Assembly: GCA_964564695.1 (NCBI GenBank) | Contig: CAZMCC010000057.1 | Span: 1 to 25,342, forward strand | Length of the DNA: 25,342 nt | Source: CAZMCC01 sp964564695 | GTDB lineage: Bacteria; Planctomycetota; Phycisphaerae; Phycisphaerales; UBA1924 | Direction of reading: 5' to 3' | Shown: positions 1 to 7,111 of the stretch, piece by piece | Layout: the number at the start of each line of letters is the position of its first letter | How positions within the stretch are numbered: the stretch's first letter is position 1 | Program-made: the position numbers and the translations under genes | The notes under the pieces: generated by a model | Databases searched by the model: none | Told to the model about the DNA's origin: nothing | What the model saw: only the letters and a program-made list of their open reading frames with translations

Positions 1-53
1 GCGGAGGGGGAAATGCTTGAACGGCGTCCAGCCGTTCAAGCGAGGGGGAGGCG
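1..53 (+). repeat. Palindromic two-hairpin element, copy 1 (cut by window edge)
   Basis: This is the right part of the dispersed element that recurs at 1653, 10231, 13078, 18513, 21940 and 23172. The second hairpin is complete: arms 15-25 and 31-41 form a perfect 11-bp stem closing the loop GTCCA (26-30). It is followed by the GAGGGGGAGGCG tail also seen in copy 2. The GCGGAGGGGG at the very start is the right arm of the first hairpin, whose left arm is outside the window. The short interval up to the next gene holds imperfect direct repeats of GATGCCTT (about 102-132). Confidence 0.8.
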
Positions 54-136
54 TTGGCCATCGCCAAAACAACCACGCCCCCGCGCGGTTGCCTTTCCAC
101 TCGATGCCTTGATGCCTCTTGCCTCGATGCCTTCCG

Positions 137-1642
137 CTAGGCCGCCTTCATCCGCCGCCCCGGCGCCACCCGCCCGCGCCTCCGCACCATAAACCGCACC
201 CATCGCACCGCCCCCACCACCGACCGGTGCGCGATGTGCACGCTCAGCCGCAGCCCCAGCCGCCGCAGCGCACTGTCATCCGGATCGTGCTGACGCGCCA
301 GCCGACCCCAATACCGCGCCCGCGTCCACTGCCCGAGCTTCACGTACGCCACCGCGAGGTTGTGCATCGCCGGCGCATAGCGCTTATCCAGCCGCAGCAC
401 GTCACGGCACAATTCAATCCCCGCGTCGAGATCCCCCGAGTGCAGGCACGCGAGCGCCAGATCGTGCAGCGCCCGCGGATCCGTCGACCGCCGCTTCGCG
501 ACGCCGTCGAGCAGCCCGCGGGCCGCGTTCGAAGCGCCCGAGTCGAGCAGCAGGCGACCCAGGTCCCCGAGATCCTCGTCGCTGAATTCCGCCGGGTTCT
601 GCTGCGCCGCGCTCAGCTCCTCGCCCAAGAGCGCCCGCGCCCGGTCCGCATGCGAGATCACCGCCGTCGACAGCAGCAGCCGCGCCTCGCGCCGGCGAAC
701 GCCCGGGAAGTGCTCATCGAGCCGGCGAACCACGCCGTAGTACCCGAGCGCCTCGTCCCGCAGCCCGCGCCGCTCGGCCACCTCGGCCAGCCCGAAATAC
801 GCCTCGGCGTTCTCCGGGTCGAGTTCGAGCACGCGCCGGAACTTCTCGTCCGCCTCGGTCAGGCGGTTCATGTCCGTGAGCAGCCGCGCCAGATCGAGGA
901 TCGCCGGAATATCCCCCGGCGCCCGGCGAAGCTCCACGAGATACAGCTGCCGCGCCCGCTCGAGGCGTCCGGTCTTCGCGTACACCTCGGCCAGCCGTGC
1001 GTGCACGCCCGGCAGCGTCGGGTCCAGCTGCGCCGCCTCGCGCAGGCACCACAGCGCCCGCTCGGTCTGCTCGCGCATGAGCAGGCTCTCGGCCAGGTTC
1101 ACGAACGCCCCCGGGTCCTTCGCGTCGATCTGCTGCGCGAGGTAGAACATCACCTCCGCGTGATCGTGATCCCCAAGACGCGTGTACGCCTCGATCCGGT
1201 GCACCTGGCTCGCGGCCGGTCCCATCGCCCCACCCGCTCCGCCCGTGCTCGCCGGCGCCTCATCATCCTCGTGCTTCGGCGGCCACCCCAGCGCCTCCGC
1301 GCGCTCCAGCCACACGATCGCTTCCTTCGCGTCCCCCGCACGCAGGTTCGCCGACCCCAGCATCAGCGCCACTTCCGAATCATCCGGCGACAGCTCGTGC
1401 GCCCGCTTCAGCGGAACGATCGCATCCTCGTGCCGCCCCGCGGCCTCGAGCGTCAGCCCAAGATTGACATACCACTCGGTCCGCGTCGGGTCGATCGCCA
1501 GCGCGCGGCGCAGCGTGCTCTCCGCTTCATCGAAGCGTCCCGCTTCGAACAGCCGGTGAGCCCGGTCCGCCAGCTTGTCCGCTTCGCTCCAATCACCCAA
1601 GTTCAGCACCCTCGCGGTTTCAGCCCGAATCGTACACCACAT
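137..1642 (-). CDS. Tetratricopeptide repeat (TPR) protein
   Basis: A 501-residue protein made almost entirely of about ten degenerate TPR units of 34 residues (for example AESTLRRALAIDPTRTEWYV, with the usual small residues and DP turns). TPRs are helical protein-protein interaction scaffolds; the partner cannot be read from the sequence. No signal peptide or membrane segment is visible, so it is probably cytoplasmic. The frame stays open upstream to 1852, but that extension is encoded by the palindromic repeat and overlaps the divergent arsR region. ATG at 1642 is therefore preferred; it has a GGAG-like ribosome site abutting the repeat. A start slightly further in (GTG before LNLGDWSEADK) is possible. 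The C-terminus is basic (VRRRGRVAPGRR). The specific role is unknown. Confidence 0.85.
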   Translation of the reverse strand: MWCTIRAETARVLNLGDWSEADKLADRAHRLFEAGRFDEAESTLRRALAIDPTRTEWYVNLGLTLEAAGRHEDAIVPLKRAHELSPDDSEVALMLGSANLRAGDAKEAIVWLERAEALGWPPKHEDDEAPASTGGAGGAMGPAASQVHRIEAYTRLGDHDHAEVMFYLAQQIDAKDPGAFVNLAESLLMREQTERALWCLREAAQLDPTLPGVHARLAEVYAKTGRLERARQLYLVELRRAPGDIPAILDLARLLTDMNRLTEADEKFRRVLELDPENAEAYFGLAEVAERRGLRDEALGYYGVVRRLDEHFPGVRRREARLLLSTAVISHADRARALLGEELSAAQQNPAEFSDEDLGDLGRLLLDSGASNAARGLLDGVAKRRSTDPRALHDLALACLHSGDLDAGIELCRDVLRLDKRYAPAMHNLAVAYVKLGQWTRARYWGRLARQHDPDDSALRRLGLRLSVHIAHRSVVGAVRWVRFMVRRRGRVAPGRRMKAA

Positions 1643-1652
1643 GAACGGCTCC

Positions 1653-1733
1653 GGAGATCCCCCTCCGCCCTGGCGGAGGGGGAAATGCTTGCTCGGCGTC
1701 CAGCCGAGCAAGCGAGGGGGAGGCGTTGGACCT
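1653..1733 (+). repeat. Palindromic two-hairpin element, copy 2
   Basis: This is the most complete copy. Hairpin 1 pairs 1661-1669 with 1672-1680 (CCCTCCGCC / GGCGGAGGG). Hairpin 2 pairs 1687-1697 with 1703-1713, an 11-bp stem closing the loop GTCCA (1698-1702), and is followed by GAGGGGGAGGCG. It lies between the divergent TPR and arsR genes, directly upstream of the TPR start. Compared with copy 1, the middle of the stem changes from GAAC/GTTC to GCTC/GAGC, so pairing is preserved. Confidence 0.85.
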
Positions 1734-1843
1734 CGCCAAGCCGGTTGCGCTCCCCGGACGGCCCTCGGGCGGCAGCGTTGAGCCAGCTTCGCGGTGTCCT
1801 CCCTGCGCGCCCCGGCTTGACCGGTGACCGCATTTCTCCAATA

Positions 1844-1869
1844 CTTGCACAATGACGCAACTACGCAAG
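1844..1869. promoter_or_regulatory. Possible ArsR operator overlapping the arsR start
   Basis: CTTGC (1844-1848) and GCAAG (1865-1869) form an inverted repeat centred on the arsR initiation codon, with a second nested TTGC/GCAA pair at 1845-1860. ArsR-family repressors usually autoregulate through dyads near their own promoter. No Shine-Dalgarno precedes the start, and CAATAC a few bases upstream could be a -10 of a leaderless message. This is suggestive only; the half-sites are short. Confidence 0.25.
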
Positions 1870-2247
1870 CTTCACCCCCCCCGCTCCCCCCGCCAGGCCG
1901 CCGCCCGCCCCGGCCCCCTCGACGCCGCCCTCGACCCCGACCTCTTCAAAGCCCTCGCCGACCCCACCCGCGCCCGCCTCATCGCCTGCATCGCCAAGTG
2001 CGCCCGCGGCTGTTCCGTCGGCGAAGTCGCCGATTGCTGCTCCGTCGACCTCTCCGTCGTCTCACGCCACCTCGCCCTCCTCGCCCGCGCCGGCGTCCTG
2101 GGCGTCATCAAGGACGGCCGCGTCGTCCGCTACCACGTCCGCTACCCCGACCTGTGCCGCTCCCTCCGCTCCCTCGCCGACGCCCTCGACCGCTGCGCCC
2201 CGCCCTCAGGCAGCTGCTGCGAAGGAGGCTGCTGTGACGCAGTGTGA
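1852..2247 (+). CDS. arsR: ArsR/SmtB-family metal(loid)-responsive repressor
   Basis: A 131-residue winged-helix repressor. ALADPTRARLI (35-44) is the typical first helix of the family, SVGEVADCCSVDLSVVSRHL (55-74) is the helix-turn-helix, and KDGRVVRYHV (88-97) is the wing. Cysteines cluster at 46, 50 and 54, at 62-63 in the recognition region, and in a C-terminal CCEGGCC tail (122-128). These are plausible thiolate ligands for arsenite or another thiophilic ion. It is first in a + strand operon and overlaps the next gene by 14 nt, so the downstream genes are probably derepressed by the bound metalloid. ATG at 1852 has no clear Shine-Dalgarno. The inducer is inferred from the arsC-like neighbour. 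Confidence 0.92.
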   Translation: MTQLRKLHPPRSPRQAAARPGPLDAALDPDLFKALADPTRARLIACIAKCARGCSVGEVADCCSVDLSVVSRHLALLARAGVLGVIKDGRVVRYHVRYPDLCRSLRSLADALDRCAPPSGSCCEGGCCDAV

Positions 2248-2641
2248 CTTCGCCGCCCGAAACTCGCGCCCACTCCTCGCGCTCGCGGCCGCCGGCCTCC
2301 TCTCCGCCTGCTCCGCGCAACCGAAGCCCGCGCACTCGAACGCATCGAACGCATGCACCCTCAACGAAGCCGACATGCAGGAGCGCAAAGCCCTGCTCAG
2401 TCGCCTCACACACGACGTCATCGACCAGAACGACCTGCCCGACGGCCTCACGTATCGCTTCGATCCCAGCCCCGACATCGTGTCGCGCCTCGCCCACCTC
2501 GTCGAGCTCGAGAGCGACTGCTGCCAGTTCCTCACGTTCACCATCGTGGCCGAACGCAACCGCGGGGCCGTCTGGCTCCACGTCACCGGCCCCGCCGACT
2601 CCCAAGCTCGCATCCACGAGTACTTCGACAAGAGGCCATGA
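2234..2641 (+). CDS. Small Cys-Cys lipoprotein of an ars-type operon
   Basis: A 135-residue protein starting at GTG 2234, set by a strong GAAGGAGG at 2221-2228 inside the 3' end of arsR. Residues 10-26 form a lipoprotein signal with lipobox L-S-A-C26. The mature part reads CTLNEADMQERKALLSRL, then LPDGLTYRF, then a helix ending ELESDCCQFLTFTI (Cys96-Cys97), then VWLHVTGP. From memory, the same layout (LPDGYxFRF, ERxCCPFLxF, IWLxLTGPEG) occurs in small unnamed proteins next to arsR/arsC in other bacteria, usually without a signal peptide. The paired cysteines could bind arsenite or a heavy metal, here facing the periplasm; this is inferred. Its stop overlaps the next start (ATGA). Confidence 0.75.
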   Translation: MTQCDFAARNSRPLLALAAAGLLSACSAQPKPAHSNASNACTLNEADMQERKALLSRLTHDVIDQNDLPDGLTYRFDPSPDIVSRLAHLVELESDCCQFLTFTIVAERNRGAVWLHVTGPADSQARIHEYFDKRP

Positions 2642-3120
2642 CCATGCCCGCGCAGGCAACGAAACCCCGCGTCCTCTTCATCTGCTCCGGCAACTCCGCC
2701 CGCAGCATCATGGCCGAGGCCCTGCTCCGCCACCACGCCGCCGAGCGCCTCGAAGTCCACTCCGCCGGCATGGAGCCCAAGGGCGTCAACCCGCTCTCCC
2801 TCCGTGCGCTCGAAGAAATCGGCGTAAGCACCGACGCCCTCTCGAGCAAGAGCACGATGGAGTTCCTCGGGCGCACCCGCGTCCACACGGCCATCATCGT
2901 CTGCGACAACGCCCAGCAGTCATGCCCGCGCATCCAGCCATTCGCGGGCGAAACCTTGTACTGGCCCTTCGACGACCCCGCCGCCGCCCTCGGCTCAGAA
3001 ATGGACCGTCTCGCCGAGTTCCGACGCATCCGCGACGAGATCGATGCCCGCATCAGGGGATGGCTCGCCAGCGTTCTCCCTCTCCCTCGCGGCTCCGAGC
3101 GGGGGACAGGGCGGGGGTGA
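2638..3120 (+). CDS. arsC: Arsenate reductase, thioredoxin-coupled LMW-phosphatase type
   Basis: A 160-residue cytoplasmic enzyme that would reduce arsenate to arsenite. The phosphatase-type loop C16-S-G-N-S-A-R22-S matches CX5R. CDNAQQSCP supplies Cys89 and Cys96, the cysteines expected to relay the disulfide to thioredoxin, and WPFDDP (109-114) is the family's conserved acidic segment. ATG at 2638 overlaps the preceding stop by ATGA; a second ATG lies at 2644. The conserved domain ends near GWLA (144). The last 16 residues (SVLPLPRGSERGTGRG) are encoded by a dispersed CCCTCTCCCT repeat that also provides the stop codon. No arsenite pump (ArsB/Acr3) follows; the nearest transporter is an MFS protein 249 bp downstream. 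A phosphatase role is less likely given the three cysteines. Confidence 0.9.
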   Translation: MTMPAQATKPRVLFICSGNSARSIMAEALLRHHAAERLEVHSAGMEPKGVNPLSLRALEEIGVSTDALSSKSTMEFLGRTRVHTAIIVCDNAQQSCPRIQPFAGETLYWPFDDPAAALGSEMDRLAEFRRIRDEIDARIRGWLASVLPLPRGSERGTGRG

Positions 3121-3123
3121 GGG
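3078..3123 (+). repeat. Dispersed CCCTCTCCCT...GGGTGAGGG palindromic repeat, copy 1
   Basis: CCCTCTCCCTCGCGGCTC (from 3078) through GGGTGAGGG (3115-3123) matches a second copy at 11444-11484 with few differences. This type of repeat is, from memory, widespread in GC-rich bacterial genomes. This copy overlaps the arsC coding end and contributes its TGA. Confidence 0.75.
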
Positions 3124-3194
3124 CTCCGTCTCCTCTCCGCCTCTCCTCCAACTTCTACGCCTTGTGCTCTTGGCAACTGCAACAGATCAAGGCC

Positions 3195-3331
3195 GTACGC
3201 AGAGCACGCCGAGGTGTGCAGAGTGACGCAGAGCGGGGAACTTGGATGGTCGAGGCGATGCATCTCATCGCACCTCCACAATCCAACAACCTCTCCGCGT
3301 CACTCCGCCCATCTCCGCGTTCTCTGCGTAC
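3195..3331. repeat. Long imperfect inverted repeat between arsC and the MFS gene
   Basis: GTACGCAGAG (3195-3204) pairs with CTCTGCGTAC (3322-3331). GAGTGACGCAGAG (3221-3233) pairs imperfectly with CTCTCCGCGTCACTC (3291-3305). The arms carry the CTCCGCG/CTCTGCG words that recur at 23685-23720. The loop of about 57 bp has no gene. It could fold in RNA and attenuate read-through from arsC into the MFS gene. Confidence 0.65.
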
Positions 3332-3369
3332 GTCTTCTCCCCCGTCAATAATCGGCGATCCCGATCGCC

Positions 3370-4695
3370 GTGCCCACTCCCTCTCCCACGCCCGCTCAGA
3401 CGTCCCGCACCACCACCCTGCGCAAGGACCTCCGCGCCATCCGCCTCGACGGCTTCACCTGGGCCCTCATGGCCGGTGTCGCCGAGCAGGTCGCCTTCAC
3501 CACCTTCGCCCTCGCCATCGGCACCAGCGAGGTCCTCACCGGCCTGCTCGCCACCGTCCCGATGGTCATCGGCGCGCTCGTCCAGCTCGTCAGCCCCTGG
3601 GGCGTCGCCTGGGTCGGCTCGCACCGGCGCTGGACCATCCTCACCGCCACCCTCCAGGCCTGCGCGTTCATCCCCCTCGCCCTGGGCGCCCTCTACGGCC
3701 GGCTCCCCGTGCCGCTGCTCTTCGCCGCCGTCGCCGTCTACTGGGCCGCCGGCTTCTCCGCCGGCGCAAGCTGGACCGCCCTCGTCGGCGTCCTCGTCCC
3801 CCGGTCCATCCGCGCCAACTACTTCGCCCACCGCACCCGACTCAACCACCTCGGCATCTTCCTGGGCCTCTCCCTCGGCGGACTCACCCTCCACCTCGTC
3901 TACGGCCACACCAAGCCCAACGGCTCACACGACCTCCCCCATCCCCTCTGGGCCTTTGTCGGCATCTTCATCGCCGCCGCACTCTCGCGCATCGTCTCCG
4001 CGTGGCAGCTCGCGCGCTACAGCGAGCCCCCGACCACCGCGCTCGTCGCCTCGCGCCCCGAGCCCGTCCGCTTCGGCCAGGCCTACGCCCGCCTCCGCCA
4101 GTCCCCCGCGCACAACCTCCTGGCCTTCATGTTCGCCCTCATCACCGCGGCCTACATCTCCGGCCCCTTCTGCGCCCCCTACATGCTCAAGCAGCTCAAG
4201 GTCGACTACCTGGAGTTCATGATCCTCGTCGGCACCGCCCCGCTCGCCAAAGTCATCGCCCTGCCGCTCCTCGGCCGCATCGCCCAGCGCTACGGCGCCC
4301 GCCGCCTCCTCTGGATCGCCGGCATCGGCGTCGCCCCCACCGCCGCCGCGTGGGTCGTGAGCGACAGCTTCTGGTGGCTCTTCGCCGTCCAGGCCGTCGG
4401 CGGCGCCATGTGGGCCGCCCACGAACTCGCCACCTTCCTGCTCATGCTCGAATACGTCCCCGAGCACCAGCGCACCGGCGTGATGACGAGCTGGAACCTC
4501 GCCAACGCCGTCGGCCAGACCACCGGCTCCTTCGCCGGCGCCGCGATGCTCGCGGTGCTCAGCGAATCCATGGACACCGAAGGCCCCACCCGCGCCGCGT
4601 ACTACGCGGTCTTCCTCACGTCGAGTGTGCTGAGAGCCTCGTGCCTGTTCCTGCTCTGGCGCATCTCATCAGGCCGAAGGCCTGGTCGTCTGTAG
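3370..4695 (+). CDS. Major facilitator superfamily (MFS) transporter
   Basis: A 441-residue polytopic membrane protein with about twelve hydrophobic helices, starting near residue 28 (FTWALMAGVAEQVAFTTFAL) and broken by a basic central loop near residues 215-245. Substrate is unknown. The position after arsR-lipoprotein-arsC makes metalloid or drug efflux a guess, but the 249-bp repeat-filled gap means it may be a separate unit. The start is GTG 3370 without an obvious Shine-Dalgarno; AATAATCGG just upstream could serve as a -10 of a leaderless transcript. The last seven residues (GRRPGRL) and the stop fall within a repeat element (4670-4790), so the native C-terminus has probably been replaced. 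Confidence 0.88.
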   Translation: MPTPSPTPAQTSRTTTLRKDLRAIRLDGFTWALMAGVAEQVAFTTFALAIGTSEVLTGLLATVPMVIGALVQLVSPWGVAWVGSHRRWTILTATLQACAFIPLALGALYGRLPVPLLFAAVAVYWAAGFSAGASWTALVGVLVPRSIRANYFAHRTRLNHLGIFLGLSLGGLTLHLVYGHTKPNGSHDLPHPLWAFVGIFIAAALSRIVSAWQLARYSEPPTTALVASRPEPVRFGQAYARLRQSPAHNLLAFMFALITAAYISGPFCAPYMLKQLKVDYLEFMILVGTAPLAKVIALPLLGRIAQRYGARRLLWIAGIGVAPTAAAWVVSDSFWWLFAVQAVGGAMWAAHELATFLLMLEYVPEHQRTGVMTSWNLANAVGQTTGSFAGAAMLAVLSESMDTEGPTRAAYYAVFLTSSVLRASCLFLLWRISSGRRPGRL

Positions 4696-4790
4696 CCGGC
4701 GGTGGAGGAGGCTCTGCGACGACACCGCCGGTAGGCCGCCCTTCAATTCTCTTTGTTTGAAGTGCATTCGCAGGCTGAAGGCCTGCTCGA
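4670..4790 (+). repeat. GTAG-headed composite REP-like element, copy 1
   Basis: Three hairpins lie in a row. Left: CAGGCC-GAA-GGCCTG (4670-4684). Centre: GTAG at 4692-4695, followed by CCGGCGGTG (4696-4704) paired with CACCGCCGG (4723-4731). Right: CAGGC (4771-4775) paired with GCCTG (4781-4785). The block recurs at 5917-6035 with high identity, and in diverged form at 23329-23440. GTAG immediately 5' of an imperfect palindrome is the hallmark of REP sequences mobilised by RAYT proteins; no RAYT gene is visible here. It overlaps the MFS stop codon. Confidence 0.8.
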
Positions 4791-4804
4791 ACATCGCCGC
4801 GCGA

Positions 4805-4843
4805 TCACCATTCACCATTCACCGCTCACCGCTCACCATTCAC
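4805..4843 (+). repeat. TCACCATTCAC-type short tandem repeat, copy 1
   Basis: CACCATTCAC and CACCGCTCAC units repeat several times just downstream of the stop of the minus-strand ChaN-like gene. A matching array lies at 6083-6114, also just after a minus-strand stop and also next to a GTAG composite element. The two arrays and elements look like copies of one larger unit. Confidence 0.7.
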
Positions 4844-4853
4844 TCTTGCTCCC

Positions 4854-5831
4854 CTACTCCTCCGCCGGCCCCACATACACCACGTAATCCGCCGCCCCGC
4901 GCTCCTCGTCCCCGATCCCGCTCTCGGGCGCCCACGCCCCCACGAAGCTCACCGTCACCACCCGCGCCCCCGGCTTCGCCCGCTCGAGCGCCTGCACCAG
5001 CCCGCCCTTGTGCTCGACGTGGAACTTCCCGACCACCAGCGCCACCGGCTTCCCGCCCGCGTCCATCGCCCGCGCCACGCTGTCCGCCATCGTCGCGTCC
5101 CACACCGACTGCGACCGGAACATCGCCTCGATCCGCGCCTCGGCCGCGGGATCCGCCCCCGGCTCGGCTCCCCCGCGCATCAGCGCGAAGAAGTCATCCC
5201 GATACTTCCCCGTCGGCAATGACGTGGGGGTCGGCACCACGAACAACCTCTTCTGCTCCGGCGTCAGCCCGTTCAGCCTTTCAAACCCCTCCGTCCGCGC
5301 GAGCTTCACATACGGCCGCGGCGCGTTCGCCGCCACCACCGGCCGCCCCGCCGCCTTCGACAGCTCCACGATCGCCCGATGCCCGCGCGGGTAGTTTCCC
5401 TCCGCACGCCGGGTCGCCTTCTTCATCCCCTCCTCGTCCGTCACGCCCGTGAGATAGTCGTCGAGCCCCGACTGCTCGTTGCGCTCAAAGAACTCCAGCG
5501 CCCCCACCACCCCCGGCGACCGCGTCAGCACATCCTCGAAGAACGCCCCCTCGAACGCCTGCCCCACCGGCTGCCCGTGCAGCTCCCCGATCAGCACGGC
5601 GTCCGCCGCGGCCCCAGCCGCCACCACCTCATCCCACATCGCCAGCGCCCCGTCGCCCCCGCGCCGGATCGCCACCACATGGCGCACATTCGCCGCCGTC
5701 TCCGCGATCCGCGGATCGATCACCGGCGCGTCCGCCCCCGCTCCCTTACCCGAATTCGACGCGCACCCGCCGCTCATCGCGCCGACAACCATCGTCACGA
5801 GACACGCCGCACGAAGCACACCTTTGCGCAT
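4854..5831 (-). CDS. ChaN-like (DUF399) haem-binding-type lipoprotein
   Basis: A 325-residue exported lipoprotein. ATG 5831 is chosen over the TTG two codons upstream because GAGGG lies 7 nt before it. The signal peptide ends in a lipobox-like S-G-G-C23. The core carries signature segments of the Cofac_haem_bdg/ChaN family: GELHGQPVGQ (82-91), ALEFFERNEQ, NYPRGHRAIVE, ANAPRPYVKLA, SQSVWDATMADSVA and GKFHVEHKGG. Relatives are reported to bind haem or belong to the Tiki-like metalloprotease superfamily. The conserved Glu-His pairs fit either role, and the function here is undecided. No iron-uptake genes are adjacent, so haem uptake is only one possibility. Confidence 0.85.
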   Translation of the reverse strand: MRKGVLRAACLVTMVVGAMSGGCASNSGKGAGADAPVIDPRIAETAANVRHVVAIRRGGDGALAMWDEVVAAGAAADAVLIGELHGQPVGQAFEGAFFEDVLTRSPGVVGALEFFERNEQSGLDDYLTGVTDEEGMKKATRRAEGNYPRGHRAIVELSKAAGRPVVAANAPRPYVKLARTEGFERLNGLTPEQKRLFVVPTPTSLPTGKYRDDFFALMRGGAEPGADPAAEARIEAMFRSQSVWDATMADSVARAMDAGGKPVALVVGKFHVEHKGGLVQALERAKPGARVVTVSFVGAWAPESGIGDEERGAADYVVYVGPAEE

Positions 5832-5870
5832 GGCCAATCCCTCAACCGAACCCCGACCCGGACGGCATCT

Positions 5871-5897
5871 GTAGGCGCTTCCGCTCCCCCGAAGCGC
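5871..5897 (+). repeat. GTAG-headed small hairpin
   Basis: GTAG (5871-5874) is followed directly by GCGCTTC (5875-5881), which pairs perfectly with GAAGCGC (5891-5897). It lies about 40 bp upstream of the ChaN-like start and about 20 bp before the next composite element, and follows the same GTAG-plus-palindrome rule. Confidence 0.55.
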
Positions 5898-5916
5898 TCA
5901 AAATCGCCACGTTCTT

Positions 5917-6035
5917 CAGGCCGAAGGCCTGGTCGTGAGTAGCCGGCGGTGGAGGAGGCTTTGCGACGACACCGCCGGAAAGCCGCCCCAACTTTCTTTG
6001 GTTGATTTGCATTTGCAGCCTGACGGGCTGCTCGT
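5917..6035 (+). repeat. GTAG-headed composite REP-like element, copy 2
   Basis: Left hairpin CAGGCC-GAA-GGCCTG (5917-5931). GTAG at 5939-5942, then CCGGCGGTG (5943-5951) paired with CACCGCCGG (5970-5978). Right hairpin CAGCC (6016-6020) with GGCTG (6026-6030). Same orientation as copy 1. The right hairpin has changed on both sides relative to copy 1 yet still pairs. Similarity continues to TCGCCGCGCGA and then the TCACCATTCAC array. Confidence 0.8.
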
Positions 6036-6082
6036 GCCGTCGCCGCGCGACGCCACATCCGACGGCCCGCTTGAGCCGCCCC

Positions 6083-6114
6083 TCACCACTCACCCCTCAC
6101 CATTCACCATTCAC
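6083..6114 (+). repeat. TCACCATTCAC-type short tandem repeat, copy 2
   Basis: Units TCACCACTCACCCC and CACCATTCAC are repeated just after the stop of the minus-strand PilZ gene, mirroring the array at 4805-4843. Confidence 0.65.
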
Positions 6115-6121
6115 TCCCCAC

Positions 6122-7021
6122 TTACCCCGCCGCCCTCGCCAGCTGCCGCCTCTGCACCCGATCCGCATAATCCGCGAACACCCCCACCACGAACGACCGG
6201 TGCTCCGGGTTGAACGCGAAGTCGAAGCTCAACCCCGCCGCCACGTTCTGCTCAAGGTCCATGTTCGTATGAGCGATCCGAGCCGTCACCGCGATCGGCG
6301 CCGGCACGTCCGGCGTCAGCTCCACGCGGCACCACAAATGCGGGCGCATGTGAATCCCCGTCGAATCCGCCTTGTCCACCTTCAACCCCAGCCCGCCGCC
6401 CGAGACATTCACCAGCCGCGCGTTGAACTTCGGCCCCACCGACGGCAGCACCATCGGGTCCGTATCAATATTCGCCGACAGCTCCGCCACCGCCCGCTCA
6501 CCCGACCGGACCTCCATCAGCTCCTGAATCCTCATCCGGTTCGCCGCTTCCGCGGCCACCACCGTCGTCGGATCCATCAAGGGCCAGCACTCCACCACCG
6601 GCAGGTGCAGATCCGCCGTGGTGATGCGGTAAAAGTTCCGTCGCGTGCACCGCTCGACACCCGTCGGCAGCCCGAGCACGAGCCGTCCCCCACCGCCCCC
6701 ATTGCCTGCGCCCGGCATCGCCCCCGTCACGCTCGTATGGAACATCCACCGGTTCTGCCCGACCGTCATCGCCCCGACCAGCGTTACGCCGGCCCGGAAC
6801 TCGATCGAATGCCCGAACACCCCCGGCGCCTCCACCACCACCGCGTCGGGCCGGATCTCGATCACCCGCACGCGCCACACCACGTCCGCCGCCCCGAACT
6901 CCTCGTGGGGGCCGGGCACGTCCCCGGTCCGTCCCAGGGAAATCTCGATGGCGCCGCCGCGTTCGGCGATCTTGCGCAGACACCCTTCCCAATGCTCGGT
7001 ACGAGAACGTGTGGCGGGCAC
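6122..7021 (-). CDS. PilZ-domain (c-di-GMP binding) protein
   Basis: A 299-residue soluble protein. The C-terminal half is a PilZ domain: the first motif is R128-N-F-Y-R132 (in CTRRNFYRI) and the second is N205-V-S-G-G-G210, matching RxxxR and (D/N)xSxxG, which contact cyclic di-GMP. The N-terminal half (about 20-120: GRTGDVPGPHEEF, VVVEAPGVFGHSIEFRAG) resembles the YcgR-type flagellar-brake N-domain, so it may couple c-di-GMP to motility, adhesion or another machine. Between the motifs an insertion (RIQELMEVRSGERAVAEL) lengthens the domain. The start is GTG 7021 with AAGGA 9 nt upstream. It lies 90 bp downstream of the transglutaminase gene on the same strand, perhaps co-transcribed. Confidence 0.85.
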   Translation of the reverse strand: MPATRSRTEHWEGCLRKIAERGGAIEISLGRTGDVPGPHEEFGAADVVWRVRVIEIRPDAVVVEAPGVFGHSIEFRAGVTLVGAMTVGQNRWMFHTSVTGAMPGAGNGGGGGRLVLGLPTGVERCTRRNFYRITTADLHLPVVECWPLMDPTTVVAAEAANRMRIQELMEVRSGERAVAELSANIDTDPMVLPSVGPKFNARLVNVSGGGLGLKVDKADSTGIHMRPHLWCRVELTPDVPAPIAVTARIAHTNMDLEQNVAAGLSFDFAFNPEHRSFVVGVFADYADRVQRRQLARAAG

Positions 7022-7111
7022 AATAACTGTCCTTCTACTGAGGTGGACGATCGGGACCAGTCGTGGGTCCTCTTCCTACCCGCGCCAAATCGGTGATCCC
7101 GAACCCCCGCT

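Noticed and set aside
119..1855. Long open frame on the + strand opposite the TPR gene (also a shifted minus frame)
   Set aside because: Its product is almost all Arg, Pro, His and Leu without fold or motif; the minus strand has clear TPR repeats. Open antisense frames are expected at this GC content.
2244..4760. An 838-codon + strand frame across the ars genes and the MFS gene
   Set aside because: Low-complexity Arg/Pro/Ser product that overlaps four well-supported genes in other frames; a GC artefact.
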